64,000 nt of DNA, from the NCBI GenBank assembly GCA_945869725.1, contig CAMBPO010000001.1, positions 62,001 through 126,000 of the forward strand. The letters are read 5' to 3'. Source of the DNA: Klebsiella pneumoniae. Its GTDB lineage: Bacteria > Pseudomonadota > Gammaproteobacteria > Pseudomonadales > Pseudohongiellaceae. Shown here one piece after another: positions 1 to 9,480 of this stretch. The notes under the pieces are model-generated. The model ran no database searches. It saw only the letters and a list, made by a program, of their open reading frames with translations, and was not told the DNA's origin. The position numbers and the translations under genes are program-made. Position 1 is the stretch's first letter, and the number at the start of each line of letters is the position of its first letter.

Positions 1-578
1 ATCGTTGCCATGTTGGGTTTGATCATTCCGGCACCTTTGGTGATACCGGTCATGGTAACTTTTTGCCCTTCGACGTCCACTACACGACTGACCGCTTTGG
101 GACGGGTATCGGTTGTCATGATGCCTTTGGCTGCAAGCAGCCAGTTGTCGACCTGCAAGGCTGCCAAGGCGTCGGGAATAGCAGCAACAATGCGCTCGGC
201 CGGCAAACGCTCACCAATCACACCCGTCGAAAACGGCAGCACCTGCTGCACGTCAACACCGGCGCCCGCGGCCAGAGCCTGACAACAAGCCTGGGCATCG
301 GTCATACCCTGCGGGCCAGTGCCTGCGTTGGCATTACCCGTATTCACCAGCAGATAACGCGCGGCACCTGCGCTGCCCAGCAAGTGCTGGCGAGCAATAA
401 CCACCGGGGCTGCACAAAATGCATTCTGCGTGAACATACCGCTAGAGCGGGTACCGGGTGCCAATTCAAACAACACCAGATCAAGACGATTCTTGTAGCG
501 GACACCCGCGCTGACGGCAGCGATTCTGATTCCGTCAACCGGAAGTATCTGCCCAAGTTCCTGTGTGCCTGTTGCCAT
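1..578 (-). CDS. argJ: Glutamate N-acetyltransferase / N-acetylglutamate synthase ArgJ (5' part, runs off the window)
   Basis: Ornithine acetyltransferase of arginine synthesis. It moves acetyl groups from N-acetylornithine to glutamate and in many bacteria also makes N-acetylglutamate from acetyl-CoA. The first ~192 residues are present. They begin MATGTQELGQ and include the family segments FTQNAFCAAPV and VNTGNANAGTG. The fragment ends at K-P-N-M-A-T, so the autocleavage threonine that separates the alpha and beta chains lies at the window edge and the beta chain is outside. The ATG is at 578-576. The gene starts 60 bp after secA on the same strand, the secA-argJ order known from Pseudomonas. 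Whether it is mono- or bifunctional cannot be told from this part. Confidence 0.93.
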   Translation of the reverse strand, partial: MATGTQELGQILPVDGIRIAAVSAGVRYKNRLDLVLFELAPGTRSSGMFTQNAFCAAPVVIARQHLLGSAGAARYLLVNTGNANAGTGPQGMTDAQACCQALAAGAGVDVQQVLPFSTGVIGERLPAERIVAAIPDALAALQVDNWLLAAKGIMTTDTRPKAVSRVVDVEGQKVTMTGITKGAGMIKPNMAT

Positions 579-638
579 GTTTAATACTCAGACCTCGCTC
601 TCGATTGCTACTTACCGGGCGGGTTGAACCGATAAAAC

Positions 639-3398
639 TCAGCTCAGCCGACCATGACATTGTTTAAATTTCTTGCCCGAGCCGCAGGGGCACGGCTCAT
701 TGCGACCCAGCTTGGGCTCTTCACGCACAAAGGGTGTTCGTTGATCTTCAGGAAGAGAACCTTGCATTTCCTCGGTTGCTGCCTGATCCATCGCAGAGGC
801 CTGATCATGCTGCAACTGTATCTTTTCTCTGGCTCGCTCGGCCTGTCGTGCACGCTCTATGGCGTCAATTTCATCAGGAGAACGCACCTGCACATGGCTG
901 AGGAATCTGATCACATCGCGCTGCAAACGGGAGAGCAGGCCCTGAAACAACTCAAACGCTTCGCGCTTGTATTCCTGCTTCGGGTTTTTACCCGCGTAAC
1001 CACGCAGGAAAATACCTTGCCTCAGATGATCCATGGCCTGCAGGTGCTCTTTCCATAAGGTATCGAGAATCTGCAGAACAATCTGTTTCTCAAGCAGATG
1101 CATTTTCTCACCCACCAGCTCGCGCTTGATGCGATAAGCGTCAGTCAGTGCATCCTTGATTTTCTGGCGAAGAGATTCCTCATAAAGTTTCTCATCTTCT
1201 TCAAGCCACGTAGTGACGGGCAAGTGCACCGCAAACTCAGCACCTATGGCAGTTTCCAGACCAGGCACGTCCCACTGCTCATAGATGCTCTGCGGAGGAA
1301 TGTGACTAATGATCACTTCGTCAGCAACATCATGACGCATGCCGTCGATCAGCGATGACAGATCGTTGCTGGCCATGATCTGATTACGTTGCTGGTAGAC
1401 AATCGTGCGCTGGTCATTGGCGACATTGTCGTATTCGAGCAACTGTTTTCTGATATCAAAATTGCGCCCTTCGACTTTGCGCTGCGCTTTTTCAATGGAC
1501 TTGGATACCATGCCGTGTTCAATGGCTTCGCCGCGTTCCATGCCCAGCTTCTGCATAAAGCTTTTGACTCGTTCAGAAGCAAAAATCCGCATCAGATTGT
1601 CTTCCAGAGACAGGTAAAAACGGGAAAAGCCCGGATCTCCCTGACGTCCTGAGCGGCCTCTGAGTTGATTATCAATTCGCCGTGACTCGTGTCGCTCGGT
1701 ACCGATGATATGTAATCCACCCGCAGCCAGTACCTGATCATGGCGTAACTGCCATTGTGCCTTGGCGGCTTCAATCTGCTCGGCGGCCGGATTGTCCATG
1801 GCTTGTACTTCGCTTTCCCAGTTGCCGCCCAGCTTGATATCTGTGCCTCGGCCAGCCATGTTGGTTGCGATAGTCACAACGCCCGGACGGCCGGCTTGCG
1901 CAATAATATAAGCTTCCTTTTCATGGAACTTAGCATTCAGAACTTCATGGGAAATTTTTTCTTTTTTCAGAAATTTTGACAACATTTCAGACGTTTCAAT
2001 GGATGCAGTACCCACCAGAACCGGTGCGCCTTTTGAGCTAAACTCTTTGATGTCGCGCACAATAGCTTCGAACTTTTCTTCAATCGACAGAAAAACCAGG
2101 TCGTTCATGTCCACACGCTGCATCGGCATGTTAGGCGGAATAACCGCAACGTCGAGATCGTAAATCTGCTTGAATTCAAAGGCTTCTGTATCAGCCGTTC
2201 CGGTCATACCGGCGAGTTTTGCATAGAGTCTGAAGTAATTCTGAAACGTTGTAGACGCCAGTGTCTGGCTTTCACTCTGAATCTCTACGCCTTCTTTAGC
2301 TTCAATCGCCTGATGCAAACCTTCAGACAGACGGCGACCCTCCATGGTCCGCCCGGTGTGTTCGTCAATCAACACAATTTTGTTGTCTTTGACAATATAC
2401 TCAACATCTTTATGGAACAAATAGTGCGCTTTTAATGCGGAGTGAATGTGATGCAGCAGCCCGAGATTGGCGGCGGCATAAAGACTTTCCCCCTGCTTCA
2501 GCAAACCGCGTTCAGTCAACAACTCTTCAAGGTACTCGTGACCCGATTCGGTCAACTCCACCTGACGCGCTTTTTCATCAATGGAGAAGTGGCCACTCTC
2601 CACACGATCGTCGCGCTCAAGCATCATGCCGGTCTTTTCAGGGGCAGGTTCACCTTTTTCAAGACGGTTGATCAGCGCGTTGATAGCCATGTACTGCTTG
2701 GAGCTGTTTTCCGACGCACCGGAGATAATCAACGGCGTGCGCGCCTCATCAACCAATATGGAGTCGACTTCGTCCACAATTGCAAAATTGAGCTTACGCT
2801 GCATTTTGTCTTCGATGCGAAACGCCATGTTGTCGCGCAGATAGTCAAAACCAAACTCATTATTGGTGCCATAGGATATCGACGCGCTGTACGCTTCTTT
2901 TTTCTCATGCTGCATCTGACCGGCAACAATGACACCGACAGTGAGTCCGAGGAATTCGTATAAGGGCCGCATCCAGTTCGCATCGCGGCGCGCGAGGTAG
3001 TCGTTGACGGTAACAATGTGGACGCCATTGCCGGCAAGACCGTTCAGGTAAGCGGGCAAGGTTGCGACCAGCGTTTTACCCTCACCCGTTTTCATTTCGG
3101 CGATATCACCGTAATGCAACACCATGCCGCCAATCATTTGCACATCAAAGTGACGCATACCCATCGTGCGCTTACTGGCCTCTCGCACCACCGCAAAGGC
3201 TTCAGGCAACAAAGAGTCAAGTGACTCGCCCTTGTCTGCCCGCGCGCGGAACTCATCGGTCTTGCCGCGTAATTGCTCGTCGGTAAGCGCTTCAAAAGCC
3301 GGCTCAAAACTGCTGATCTGCCTTACAGTTTTTTGCAGCTTCTTGATCTTTCTTGAGTTACTGCTTCCAAAAATGGCATTAAATAATTTAACTATCAT
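639..3398 (-). CDS. secA: Preprotein translocase ATPase SecA
   Basis: Motor ATPase that drives unfolded preproteins through SecYEG at the inner membrane. The protein has 919 residues, close to the ~900 usual in the family. Visible motifs are the nucleotide-binding segment [11 protein letters not shown], the [13 protein letters not shown] box, [12 protein letters not shown] and the arginine-finger region [13 protein letters not shown]. The C-terminus carries the zinc-binding SEC-C tail [14 protein letters not shown], used for SecB and lipid contact. I chose the ATG at 3398 because [12 protein letters not shown] matches the usual SecA N-terminus. An in-frame GTG at 3449 would add 17 residues with no family resemblance. 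The gene lies 96 bp after a small membrane-anchored ORF and is probably co-transcribed from lpxC. Confidence 0.97.
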   Translation of the reverse strand: MIVKLFNAIFGSSNSRKIKKLQKTVRQISSFEPAFEALTDEQLRGKTDEFRARADKGESLDSLLPEAFAVVREASKRTMGMRHFDVQMIGGMVLHYGDIAEMKTGEGKTLVATLPAYLNGLAGNGVHIVTVNDYLARRDANWMRPLYEFLGLTVGVIVAGQMQHEKKEAYSASISYGTNNEFGFDYLRDNMAFRIEDKMQRKLNFAIVDEVDSILVDEARTPLIISGASENSSKQYMAINALINRLEKGEPAPEKTGMMLERDDRVESGHFSIDEKARQVELTESGHEYLEELLTERGLLKQGESLYAAANLGLLHHIHSALKAHYLFHKDVEYIVKDNKIVLIDEHTGRTMEGRRLSEGLHQAIEAKEGVEIQSESQTLASTTFQNYFRLYAKLAGMTGTADTEAFEFKQIYDLDVAVIPPNMPMQRVDMNDLVFLSIEEKFEAIVRDIKEFSSKGAPVLVGTASIETSEMLSKFLKKEKISHEVLNAKFHEKEAYIIAQAGRPGVVTIATNMAGRGTDIKLGGNWESEVQAMDNPAAEQIEAAKAQWQLRHDQVLAAGGLHIIGTERHESRRIDNQLRGRSGRQGDPGFSRFYLSLEDNLMRIFASERVKSFMQKLGMERGEAIEHGMVSKSIEKAQRKVEGRNFDIRKQLLEYDNVANDQRTIVYQQRNQIMASNDLSSLIDGMRHDVADEVIISHIPPQSIYEQWDVPGLETAIGAEFAVHLPVTTWLEEDEKLYEESLRQKIKDALTDAYRIKRELVGEKMHLLEKQIVLQILDTLWKEHLQAMDHLRQGIFLRGYAGKNPKQEYKREAFELFQGLLSRLQRDVIRFLSHVQVRSPDEIDAIERARQAERAREKIQLQHDQASAMDQAATEEMQGSLPEDQRTPFVREEPKLGRNEPCPCGSGKKFKQCHGRLS

Positions 3399-3494
3399 GA
3401 TTACCCACTTCGCTGAAGTTGTTTCTGTCAAGTTTTGCTTCTGCAGCACCTGACCGATGCTGAGAACTTTAAAGACGTCACGAGCAGCAGGGCA

Positions 3495-3959
3495 TTAGTG
3501 AAGGGTGTGATGGAAATAGCTGGATGGATCAACAATGCGACCGTGCCGGAATGACGTCGGAGGCTCTCGCCGGGAAAAATCGGCAGGCAAATCTGCACTG
3601 GCGATCAGGCGCAGGTTGTTGTCACTGATAAACAGCAAACGGGTATCAGCAAAATGCTCTGACGCCGGATCAGAACTTGTCTCGTCAGTCGACTCAAAAC
3701 GACCCGTTGGTGCTTTTGTACGGGAATGAACCGGGCGTTGCGCCTGATGTTCCCCATGAATAAATTCGTCTGCGGCTACCGGTGACTCCTGACTGACCAG
3801 AGAGCTGTTACCGGCATCTGAAAAGGCCAACTCATATCCAAGATAACCCAGAGCTACAGGAGCCCCGATCAGGCAGAGCGACAAAAATCCTTTCATCCAG
3901 CCGCGGATCACGATAGTTCGAGTGTGTCCGTAGCGCTGGTTTACCAGGATAAGTTTCAT
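3495..3959 (-). CDS. Short membrane-anchored protein between lpxC and secA (possible truncated M23-peptidase remnant; secM position)
   Basis: The protein has 154 residues. It begins MKLILVNQRYGHTRTIVIRG, followed by a hydrophobic segment at about residues 22-45, so it is probably a single-pass inner-membrane protein with a periplasmic tail. The N-terminus resembles the anchor of M23 metallopeptidases that lie between lpxC and secA in other gammaproteobacteria. No peptidase domain follows and none fits in the 96 bp before secA. The tail is hydrophilic, rich in His, Ser and Asp, and ends near SSYFHHTLH. The ATG is 3 nt after the lpxC stop with no clear Shine-Dalgarno, which suggests translational coupling. 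E. coli secM occupies the same position, but I see no SecM arrest motif. Function unknown. Confidence 0.7.
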   Translation of the reverse strand: MKLILVNQRYGHTRTIVIRGWMKGFLSLCLIGAPVALGYLGYELAFSDAGNSSLVSQESPVAADEFIHGEHQAQRPVHSRTKAPTGRFESTDETSSDPASEHFADTRLLFISDNNLRLIASADLPADFSRREPPTSFRHGRIVDPSSYFHHTLH

Positions 3960-3962
3960 GCG

Positions 3963-4874
3963 TCAGGCAGCCAGAACCGGTTTGACGTACGAAATGGGAA
4001 CTTGCGCATCAGAGTCGAAACTGACCAACTCCCACGCGTCCTTTGACTTTTCAAGGGTGCGCAGCAATGAATTATTCAACGCATGCCCGGACTTGTAACC
4101 CTTGAACTCACCGATCAGGCTGAAACCGAGCAGGTATAGGTCGCCAATAGAATCCAGTATCTTGTGTTTGACAAACTCATCCTCGTAGCGCAAACCATCC
4201 TCATTCAGCACCTTGTAGTCACCCACTGCGATGGCGTTGTCCATGCTGGCACCCAGTGCGAGGTTGCGGTTACGAAGCTCTTCAAACTCGTGCATAAATC
4301 CGAAAGTTCTGGCCCGGCTGACTTCTTTGACAAATGAGGTGCTGGAGAAATCAATGGTGGCCGACTTGGTGTAGCGTCGATACACCGGATGATCGTACAA
4401 CAAGGTGTAGCTAACCTTAAACCCGTCATAGGGCTCCAGGCTGACCGTCTTGTCGCCCTCGGCCAAATGTATAGGCTTGAGAATTCTTATAAATTGTTTG
4501 GGTGCATCCTGCTCCTCAATACCGGCAGACTGAATCAGGAATACAAAAGGTCCTGCACTTCCGTCCATAATAGGTACTTCAGGCGCGCTGACCTCAATAA
4601 ACGCATTGTCGATACCCAGACCTGACAATGCTGACATCAGATGTTCTATCGTGGAAACCTTCACATTTCCCTTGACCAGCGTTGTTGAGAGCGTGGTTTC
4701 ACCAACCAGATGTGCTTTGGCCGGAATCTCGGGGCGCGACTCAATATCTGTTCTGATAAAAACGATGCCGTTATCAATCGGAGCCGGCCGCAAGGTCAGG
4801 TATACCTTTTGACCTGTATGCAGGCCTACGCCAGTGGCCCGAATCACGTTCTTGAGGGTTCGCTGCTTTAACAT
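3963..4874 (-). CDS. lpxC: UDP-3-O-acyl-N-acetylglucosamine deacetylase LpxC
   Basis: Zinc amidohydrolase for the committed step of lipid A synthesis, removing acetate from UDP-3-O-acyl-GlcNAc in the cytoplasm. With the ATG at 4874 the protein has 303 residues (E. coli 305) and begins [21 protein letters not shown], the canonical N-terminus. Family motifs seen are [17 protein letters not shown] (zinc His), [14 protein letters not shown] (zinc His and Asp) and [12 protein letters not shown] (catalytic His). Longer in-frame starts at 4946 and 4928 lie upstream of, or at, the predicted transcription start and are less likely. It is the last gene of the dcw block before secA, and a separate promoter precedes it. 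Confidence 0.97.
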   Translation of the reverse strand: MLKQRTLKNVIRATGVGLHTGQKVYLTLRPAPIDNGIVFIRTDIESRPEIPAKAHLVGETTLSTTLVKGNVKVSTIEHLMSALSGLGIDNAFIEVSAPEVPIMDGSAGPFVFLIQSAGIEEQDAPKQFIRILKPIHLAEGDKTVSLEPYDGFKVSYTLLYDHPVYRRYTKSATIDFSSTSFVKEVSRARTFGFMHEFEELRNRNLALGASMDNAIAVGDYKVLNEDGLRYEDEFVKHKILDSIGDLYLLGFSLIGEFKGYKSGHALNNSLLRTLEKSKDAWELVSFDSDAQVPISYVKPVLAA

Positions 4875-4936
4875 AAGGGGTGATGATTCCGCGAAAATAT
4901 GTCTGAGAAAGGTTTTCAGCCTTTTCATGGGCGGAG

Positions 4937-4965
4937 ATGATAACAAATATCAACTGAGAACCCAA
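4937..4965 (-). promoter_or_regulatory. Putative sigma70 promoter for lpxC
   Basis: On the minus strand a -35 TTGGGT (4965-4960) and a -10 TATCAT (4942-4937) are separated by exactly 17 bp. The start site would be near 4930, giving a leader of about 55 nt to the lpxC ATG at 4874. The -35 overlaps one arm of a small inverted repeat, CCAATCA-N-TGATTGG at 4962-4976, a possible operator. Read by eye only. Confidence 0.5.
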
Positions 4966-5013
4966 TCACTGATTGGCTGGCCAAGTGTCGCTCAATAGTG
5001 TCAAACTACAGAT

Positions 5014-5046
5014 CCGCAGACATCGACCTGTGCTCGATGTCTGCGG
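5014..5046 (-). other. Perfect 13-bp hairpin between ftsZ and lpxC
   Basis: The arms 5014-5026 and 5034-5046 are perfectly complementary, with a 7-nt loop at 5027-5033. The structure starts 37 nt after the ftsZ stop. In the direction of transcription no T-run follows, so it is not a standard intrinsic terminator. It could protect the 3' end of the ftsZ message, act as a processing site or reduce read-through into lpxC. Confidence 0.7.
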
Positions 5047-5083
5047 GAATCCTGTGTTTGTCAACACAACTCAGGCGGCGAAA

Positions 5084-6280
5084 TCAGTCCGCCTGACGGC
5101 GCAGAAACGCCGGTATATCCAGATAATCCATATTGGTATCTGCCCCGACTGCTCGCCCAAACCCGTTGCCCTGCGGCATAGTGTGTGAACCCGGGGTGCG
5201 TGGGCGGGCAACCTGCTGTGCCGGAACAAATGCCCTTGGCTCCTGACGCACTGGCGACGGTGACGGACTGGCGACGGCGCGAATGTTTTCCATGCCTCTC
5301 GGTGGGCGGGCTTCCTGGGCACGGATTTCACCAAGACCTGTTGCCACAACCGTGACGCGTATTTCATCACCCATGGAAGGATCAATCACGGTGCCAATCA
5401 CAACGGTTGCGTCGTCGGAGGCGAAGTCCGCAATTGCGTCACCCACTTCCGTGAATTCACCCAGCGACAGAGTCTCACCAGCCGTGATATTTACCAAGAT
5501 ACCGCGGGCGCCGTGCAAGTTAACGTCTTCCAGCAGCGGACTGCGGATGGCGGCCTCTGCTGCTTCGCGGGCGCGATCGGGCCCGCTGGCGTAACCAGTG
5601 CCCATCATCGCCATTCCCATTTCGGACATCACTGTGCGCACGTCAGCAAAGTCAACGTTGATCATACCCGGACGGATGATCAGGTCAGCAATACCCTGAA
5701 CAGCGCCAAGCAGCACATCATTAGCCGCTTTAAAAGCTTCGAGCAGTGATGCCTGTGCGCCAAGCACGGTGAGCAGCTTTTCATTGGGGATGGTGATCAG
5801 CGAGTCAACATGGCGTGACAACTCCGCAATGCCCTGTTCGGCAATCATCGAGCGCTTTTTGCCTTCAAACGGAAACGGCTTGGTAACAACGGCAACGGTC
5901 AGGATGCCAAGTTCACGTGCCACTTCTGCAAAAATTGGTGCGCCGCCTGTACCTGTACCACCACCCATGCCGGCAGTGATAAACACCATGTCAGCACCGC
6001 GCAGGATTTCAGCTATTTCTTCACGATCCTCCAGCGCCGCCTGACGACCGACTTCAGGATTGGCACCGGCACCCAGACCTTTGGTGACTGTGCTCCCCAT
6101 CTGCAGCAACGTCTTGGCCTGCACATTCGTCAACGCCTGAGCGTCCGTGTTGGCGCAGACAAACTCTACACCTTCCACGTTGTTACTGATCATGTGACGA
6201 ACGGCATTGCCACCGCCGCCGCCAACACCTACAACTTTGATTACAGCGCTTTGCGGAATATTATCCAGAAGTTCAAACAT
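5084..6280 (-). CDS. ftsZ: Cell division GTPase FtsZ
   Basis: Tubulin-like GTPase that forms the Z-ring at midcell. The protein has 398 residues. It shows VVGVGGGGGNAVRHM near the N-terminus, the tubulin signature GGGTGTGGAP (about residues 106-115) and the T7-loop region NVDFADVRTVMSEMG. A variable Pro/Arg-rich linker follows from about residue 318. The C-terminal peptide MDYLDIPAFLRRQAD is the docking site for FtsA and ZipA. The ATG at 6280 is preceded by a strong GAGGGGG ribosome-binding site. The gene lies 49 bp after ftsA. Confidence 0.98.
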   Translation of the reverse strand: MFELLDNIPQSAVIKVVGVGGGGGNAVRHMISNNVEGVEFVCANTDAQALTNVQAKTLLQMGSTVTKGLGAGANPEVGRQAALEDREEIAEILRGADMVFITAGMGGGTGTGGAPIFAEVARELGILTVAVVTKPFPFEGKKRSMIAEQGIAELSRHVDSLITIPNEKLLTVLGAQASLLEAFKAANDVLLGAVQGIADLIIRPGMINVDFADVRTVMSEMGMAMMGTGYASGPDRAREAAEAAIRSPLLEDVNLHGARGILVNITAGETLSLGEFTEVGDAIADFASDDATVVIGTVIDPSMGDEIRVTVVATGLGEIRAQEARPPRGMENIRAVASPSPSPVRQEPRAFVPAQQVARPRTPGSHTMPQGNGFGRAVGADTNMDYLDIPAFLRRQAD

Positions 6281-6329
6281 ATTGCCCCCTCATGTTGCAC
6301 AGGTTTTTTAGTAAATTTTCAAACAGTTT

Positions 6330-7574
6330 TCAAAAATTACTCTTGATCCAGTTCTTGATGCGCCTGATCAGGGGCATCTGTGAGTCCTTCACCGGAACCG
6401 GATTATGGCTACGCACCTGATGTTGTTGCTGCTTGACGCCATACAGCAATAAGCCAACACCCGTTGAATAAATCGGATTACGAACAATGTCCGCCAAACC
6501 CTTGACGCCTTGTGGCAAACCAATTCGCACCGGCATGTGAAAAATTTCCTCTGCCAGTTCAGTAACACCTTCCATCTTGCTGGTACCGCCGGTGAGTACA
6601 ATCCCGGCAGCCATCAAATTCTCGTAACCACTGCGCTGCAATTCCGCTTTAACCAGTGTAAATAATTCGTCATAACGAGGCTCTACAACTTCGGCTAGCG
6701 ACTGGCGAGAAAGTTCTCGTGCGGGTCTTTCTCCGACACCTGGCACCTGTATCATGTCGCCGGGACTGGCAAGCTGCGTCAGCGCGCACGCATACTTGAT
6801 CTTTATCTCATCAGCATTATCCGTGGGTGTGCGCAGAGCCATGGCAATATCATTGGTAACCTGATCACCGGCGATTGGGATTACTCCCGTGTGACGTATG
6901 GCGCCTTCAGTGAATATTGCGATATCGGTGGTACCACCGCCGATATCCACCATACAGACACCGAGCTCCTTCTCATCATCGGTCAGCACCGCATAGCTGG
7001 AGGCCAACTGCTCCAGAATAATTTCTTCAACCTGCAGACCGCAGCGCTTGATGCACTTCTCAATATTCTGCACAGCATTGATGGCGCAGGTGACCAGATG
7101 GACTTTGGCTTCAAGCCTCACACCTGACATACCCAGAGGCTCCTTGACGCCCTCTTGAGAATCAATAATGTATTCCTGAGGCAAAATGTGCAGGACACGT
7201 TGATCCGCTGGTATTGCCACAGCCTGTGCTGCATCGATGACCCGGTCGACATCCGCGCGAGTTACTTCACGATCACGGATTGCAACAATTCCGTGCGAAT
7301 TCATGCTGCGTATGTGACTGCCGGCAATACCTGCATACACCGAATGAATTCGGCAGCCTGCCATCAACTCCGCTTCTTCAACAGCGCGCTGAATCGATTC
7401 AACCGTTGACTCGATGTTGACTACGGTGCCTTTTTTCAGCCCACGCGAGCGATGACTTCCGATACCGACAATGTTCAGACTGCCATCCGCCTTCAATTCA
7501 CCGACAATCGCAACGACCTTGGACGTCCCGATATCCAGGCCAACGATCATATTGCTGTTATCTGCAGCACTCAT
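6330..7574 (-). CDS. ftsA: Cell division protein FtsA
   Basis: Actin-like ATPase that tethers FtsZ filaments to the inner membrane and recruits later division proteins. The protein has 414 residues. It shows the phosphate-1 motif VGLDIGTSKVVAIVGEL near the N-terminus, the phosphate-2 segment VDIGGGTTDIAIF, and the adenosine motif AGIVLTGGTSKMEG. The C-terminal amphipathic membrane-targeting helix lies in PLIRRIKNWIKSNF. The gene starts 14 nt after the ftsQ stop and sits in the standard ftsQ-ftsA-ftsZ order. Confidence 0.98.
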   Translation of the reverse strand: MSAADNSNMIVGLDIGTSKVVAIVGELKADGSLNIVGIGSHRSRGLKKGTVVNIESTVESIQRAVEEAELMAGCRIHSVYAGIAGSHIRSMNSHGIVAIRDREVTRADVDRVIDAAQAVAIPADQRVLHILPQEYIIDSQEGVKEPLGMSGVRLEAKVHLVTCAINAVQNIEKCIKRCGLQVEEIILEQLASSYAVLTDDEKELGVCMVDIGGGTTDIAIFTEGAIRHTGVIPIAGDQVTNDIAMALRTPTDNADEIKIKYACALTQLASPGDMIQVPGVGERPARELSRQSLAEVVEPRYDELFTLVKAELQRSGYENLMAAGIVLTGGTSKMEGVTELAEEIFHMPVRIGLPQGVKGLADIVRNPIYSTGVGLLLYGVKQQQHQVRSHNPVPVKDSQMPLIRRIKNWIKSNF

Positions 7575-7588
7575 AATTCACCTTGCTC

Positions 7589-8512
7589 TCACCGACTTGC
7601 AACTGAACCAGTTACGTCGGTTTTGTTACTCACTGAAATACCATTGTTGTAACGAAGATCAATCGTTTCAGCATTGGCCAACTGTTCTGCTAAGCCGCCT
7701 TTGATCAGGCGGACAAATCTTGTCATGCGCTCTTCAACATCTTCACGTCCGATGCGAAGAACCGGACCATCAGCAACAACGCCACTCCAGCTGCCGCGCG
7801 CATCTACGCTGATGGTGTGCAGTCGCATATTGATCGCCGATAACATTGTGTTGAAGTGTTCAAAATTCGCGCGCACCAGAGACTCGCTTCCCTCGGGTCC
7901 ACTCATAAGTGGCAACTGCGTTTCAGAACCTCTCATGGGCGGACTGAAAACCTCGCCTTGTTCATTCAATAACGATGCTTCTCCCCACCGTGCGACCGGA
8001 CGTTGCTCATCGATCATTATCACCAACTCATCAGGCCAGACCCGGCGCACCGTAGCGCTTTCCACCCAGGGATTCAGTTCAAGCTCATCACGCAAATTCT
8101 GCACATCAACGCCCAAAAAGCCGGATTCTGTATAGCGGGCCAACAGCATTCTGACTTCCTGTTCGGTTACTCTGTGCAGCGGTGATTCAAACCGAACCGT
8201 ATTGATTGGTTTATTAACAACAGGTCGGTCAAAATCTGGCAGATCCACCACCGGCAACTGCTGCGCAAGCACCGCGATGGAATCGGATATCTCTCCGCGG
8301 AACTGATTGACAACAATGCCACCAAGCCCAACAAACAAGACCAGCACAAGCCATCCACGCAGTCGTCGCGGCGCTCTTTCTGATTCAGCGTCAACCGCTT
8401 TGCCTTCTGGCCGGACAGCGTGACGGCTTTCCGCACGAATGGGCGCGAAATCGACAGGCGTTTCATGGCCTTCGTTATAGGCAGAAAAGGAACCTGTGCG
8501 CCGATCGCTCAT
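7589..8512 (-). CDS. ftsQ: Cell division protein FtsQ
   Basis: Bitopic inner-membrane protein that links early cytoplasmic and late periplasmic division proteins through FtsB and FtsL. The protein has 307 residues: a hydrophilic cytoplasmic tail of about 50 residues, a membrane segment at about 53-69 (WLVLVLFVGLGGIVV) and a periplasmic POTRA domain from about residue 103. The beta domain contains NPWVESATVRRVWPDEL and VIMIDEQRPVARWG. The start overlaps the ddlB stop by 4 bp (ATGA), so translation is probably coupled. The N-terminal tail is longer than in E. coli. Confidence 0.95.
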   Translation of the reverse strand: MSDRRTGSFSAYNEGHETPVDFAPIRAESRHAVRPEGKAVDAESERAPRRLRGWLVLVLFVGLGGIVVNQFRGEISDSIAVLAQQLPVVDLPDFDRPVVNKPINTVRFESPLHRVTEQEVRMLLARYTESGFLGVDVQNLRDELELNPWVESATVRRVWPDELVIMIDEQRPVARWGEASLLNEQGEVFSPPMRGSETQLPLMSGPEGSESLVRANFEHFNTMLSAINMRLHTISVDARGSWSGVVADGPVLRIGREDVEERMTRFVRLIKGGLAEQLANAETIDLRYNNGISVSNKTDVTGSVASR

Positions 8513-9480
8513 GATTTTTCTGCGCCCCCTGCTAAGTCTTGCGCATCACTGCGACCATTCAATATCAGCAATACCAGCTCATCAAAATTGATGCCAAGCG
8601 CTGCCGCTGACATAGGTACAAGACTGTGATCCGTCATCCCAGGTACGGTATTGATTTCCAGTAACCAGAAGTTGCCTGCCTTGTCCTGCATCACGTCAAT
8701 GCGCGCCCAATCCTTGGCTCCTACGGCGTTAAACGCCTTCAGACATATGTCAGCCAATTCAGCACTCTTTTCCAGGCTAAGTGGCGCAGGGCAGAGGTAC
8801 TGCGTGTCATTGGCGATATACTTTGCGTCAAAGTCATAGAACTCATGATGAGTGCGCAGCTCAATCGCGGGGAATACGCGGCCATGAATGACAGGTACCG
8901 TAAACTCTGCTCCAAAAATTCTTTGCTCAGCCATAATCTCTGCGTCATAGGTACTGGCCATCTCGAAGGCTTGTCTGAGCTGCTCGGCAGTTCTGACCAT
9001 CGACATACCGATGCTTGAACCCTCATGAGAGGGTTTAACAACGACTTCGCCCAACTCGGCAATCAAGCCATGCCAGTCACTGTCAAACGCCAGCAAGGCC
9101 GACCGGGGTGTTGGCAATCCCAAAGACTGCCAGATCAACTTGGTTTTGATCTTGTCCATGCTCAACGCAGAGGCCAGCACCCCACTGCCGGTGTAAGGAA
9201 TCTGCATCAACTCAAGCAATCCCTGCAGCTGACCGTCCTCACCCCCACGTCCATGCAGCATGTTGAACACTTTATCGATCTGTTCGTTCAGCAAACGCTG
9301 CACCAGTTGTTTGTCTACATCAATGGCAAACGCGTCAACACCCTGCCTGAGCAACGCATGGAGAACTGCGTTTCCACTTAACAAGGAAATACTGCGCTCA
9401 GCAGAGTTGCCGCCCAATAAAACGGCTACTCTGCCTTGAGAGGGTTTCACTGCCATTTGACTGCTTTTGTTCTGAGTCAT
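8509..9480 (-). CDS. ddlB: D-alanine--D-alanine ligase DdlB
   Basis: ATP-grasp ligase that makes the D-Ala-D-Ala dipeptide used by MurF. The protein has 323 residues. It shows VAVLLGGNSAERSISLLSG near the N-terminus, HGRGGEDGQLQGLLE, the ATP-grasp loop VVKPSHEGSSIGM, the metal-binding LLEINTVPGMTDHSLVP and the C-terminal helix. The ATG at 9480 directly abuts the murC stop and an AAGG lies about 10 nt upstream. A second in-frame ATG at 9456 has no visible ribosome-binding site. Confidence 0.97.
   Translation of the reverse strand: MTQNKSSQMAVKPSQGRVAVLLGGNSAERSISLLSGNAVLHALLRQGVDAFAIDVDKQLVQRLLNEQIDKVFNMLHGRGGEDGQLQGLLELMQIPYTGSGVLASALSMDKIKTKLIWQSLGLPTPRSALLAFDSDWHGLIAELGEVVVKPSHEGSSIGMSMVRTAEQLRQAFEMASTYDAEIMAEQRIFGAEFTVPVIHGRVFPAIELRTHHEFYDFDAKYIANDTQYLCPAPLSLEKSAELADICLKAFNAVGAKDWARIDVMQDKAGNFWLLEINTVPGMTDHSLVPMSAAALGINFDELVLLILNGRSDAQDLAGGAEKS

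Noticed and set aside
63-584. Long plus-strand open frame opposite argJ
   Set aside because: It lies fully antisense to argJ, has no family-like sequence and no ribosome-binding site; argJ on the minus strand is clear.
3495-3959. Calling the small ORF secM
   Set aside because: Position fits, but there is no F-x4-WI-x4-GIRAGP arrest motif and the N-terminus looks like an M23-type anchor rather than a SecM signal peptide.
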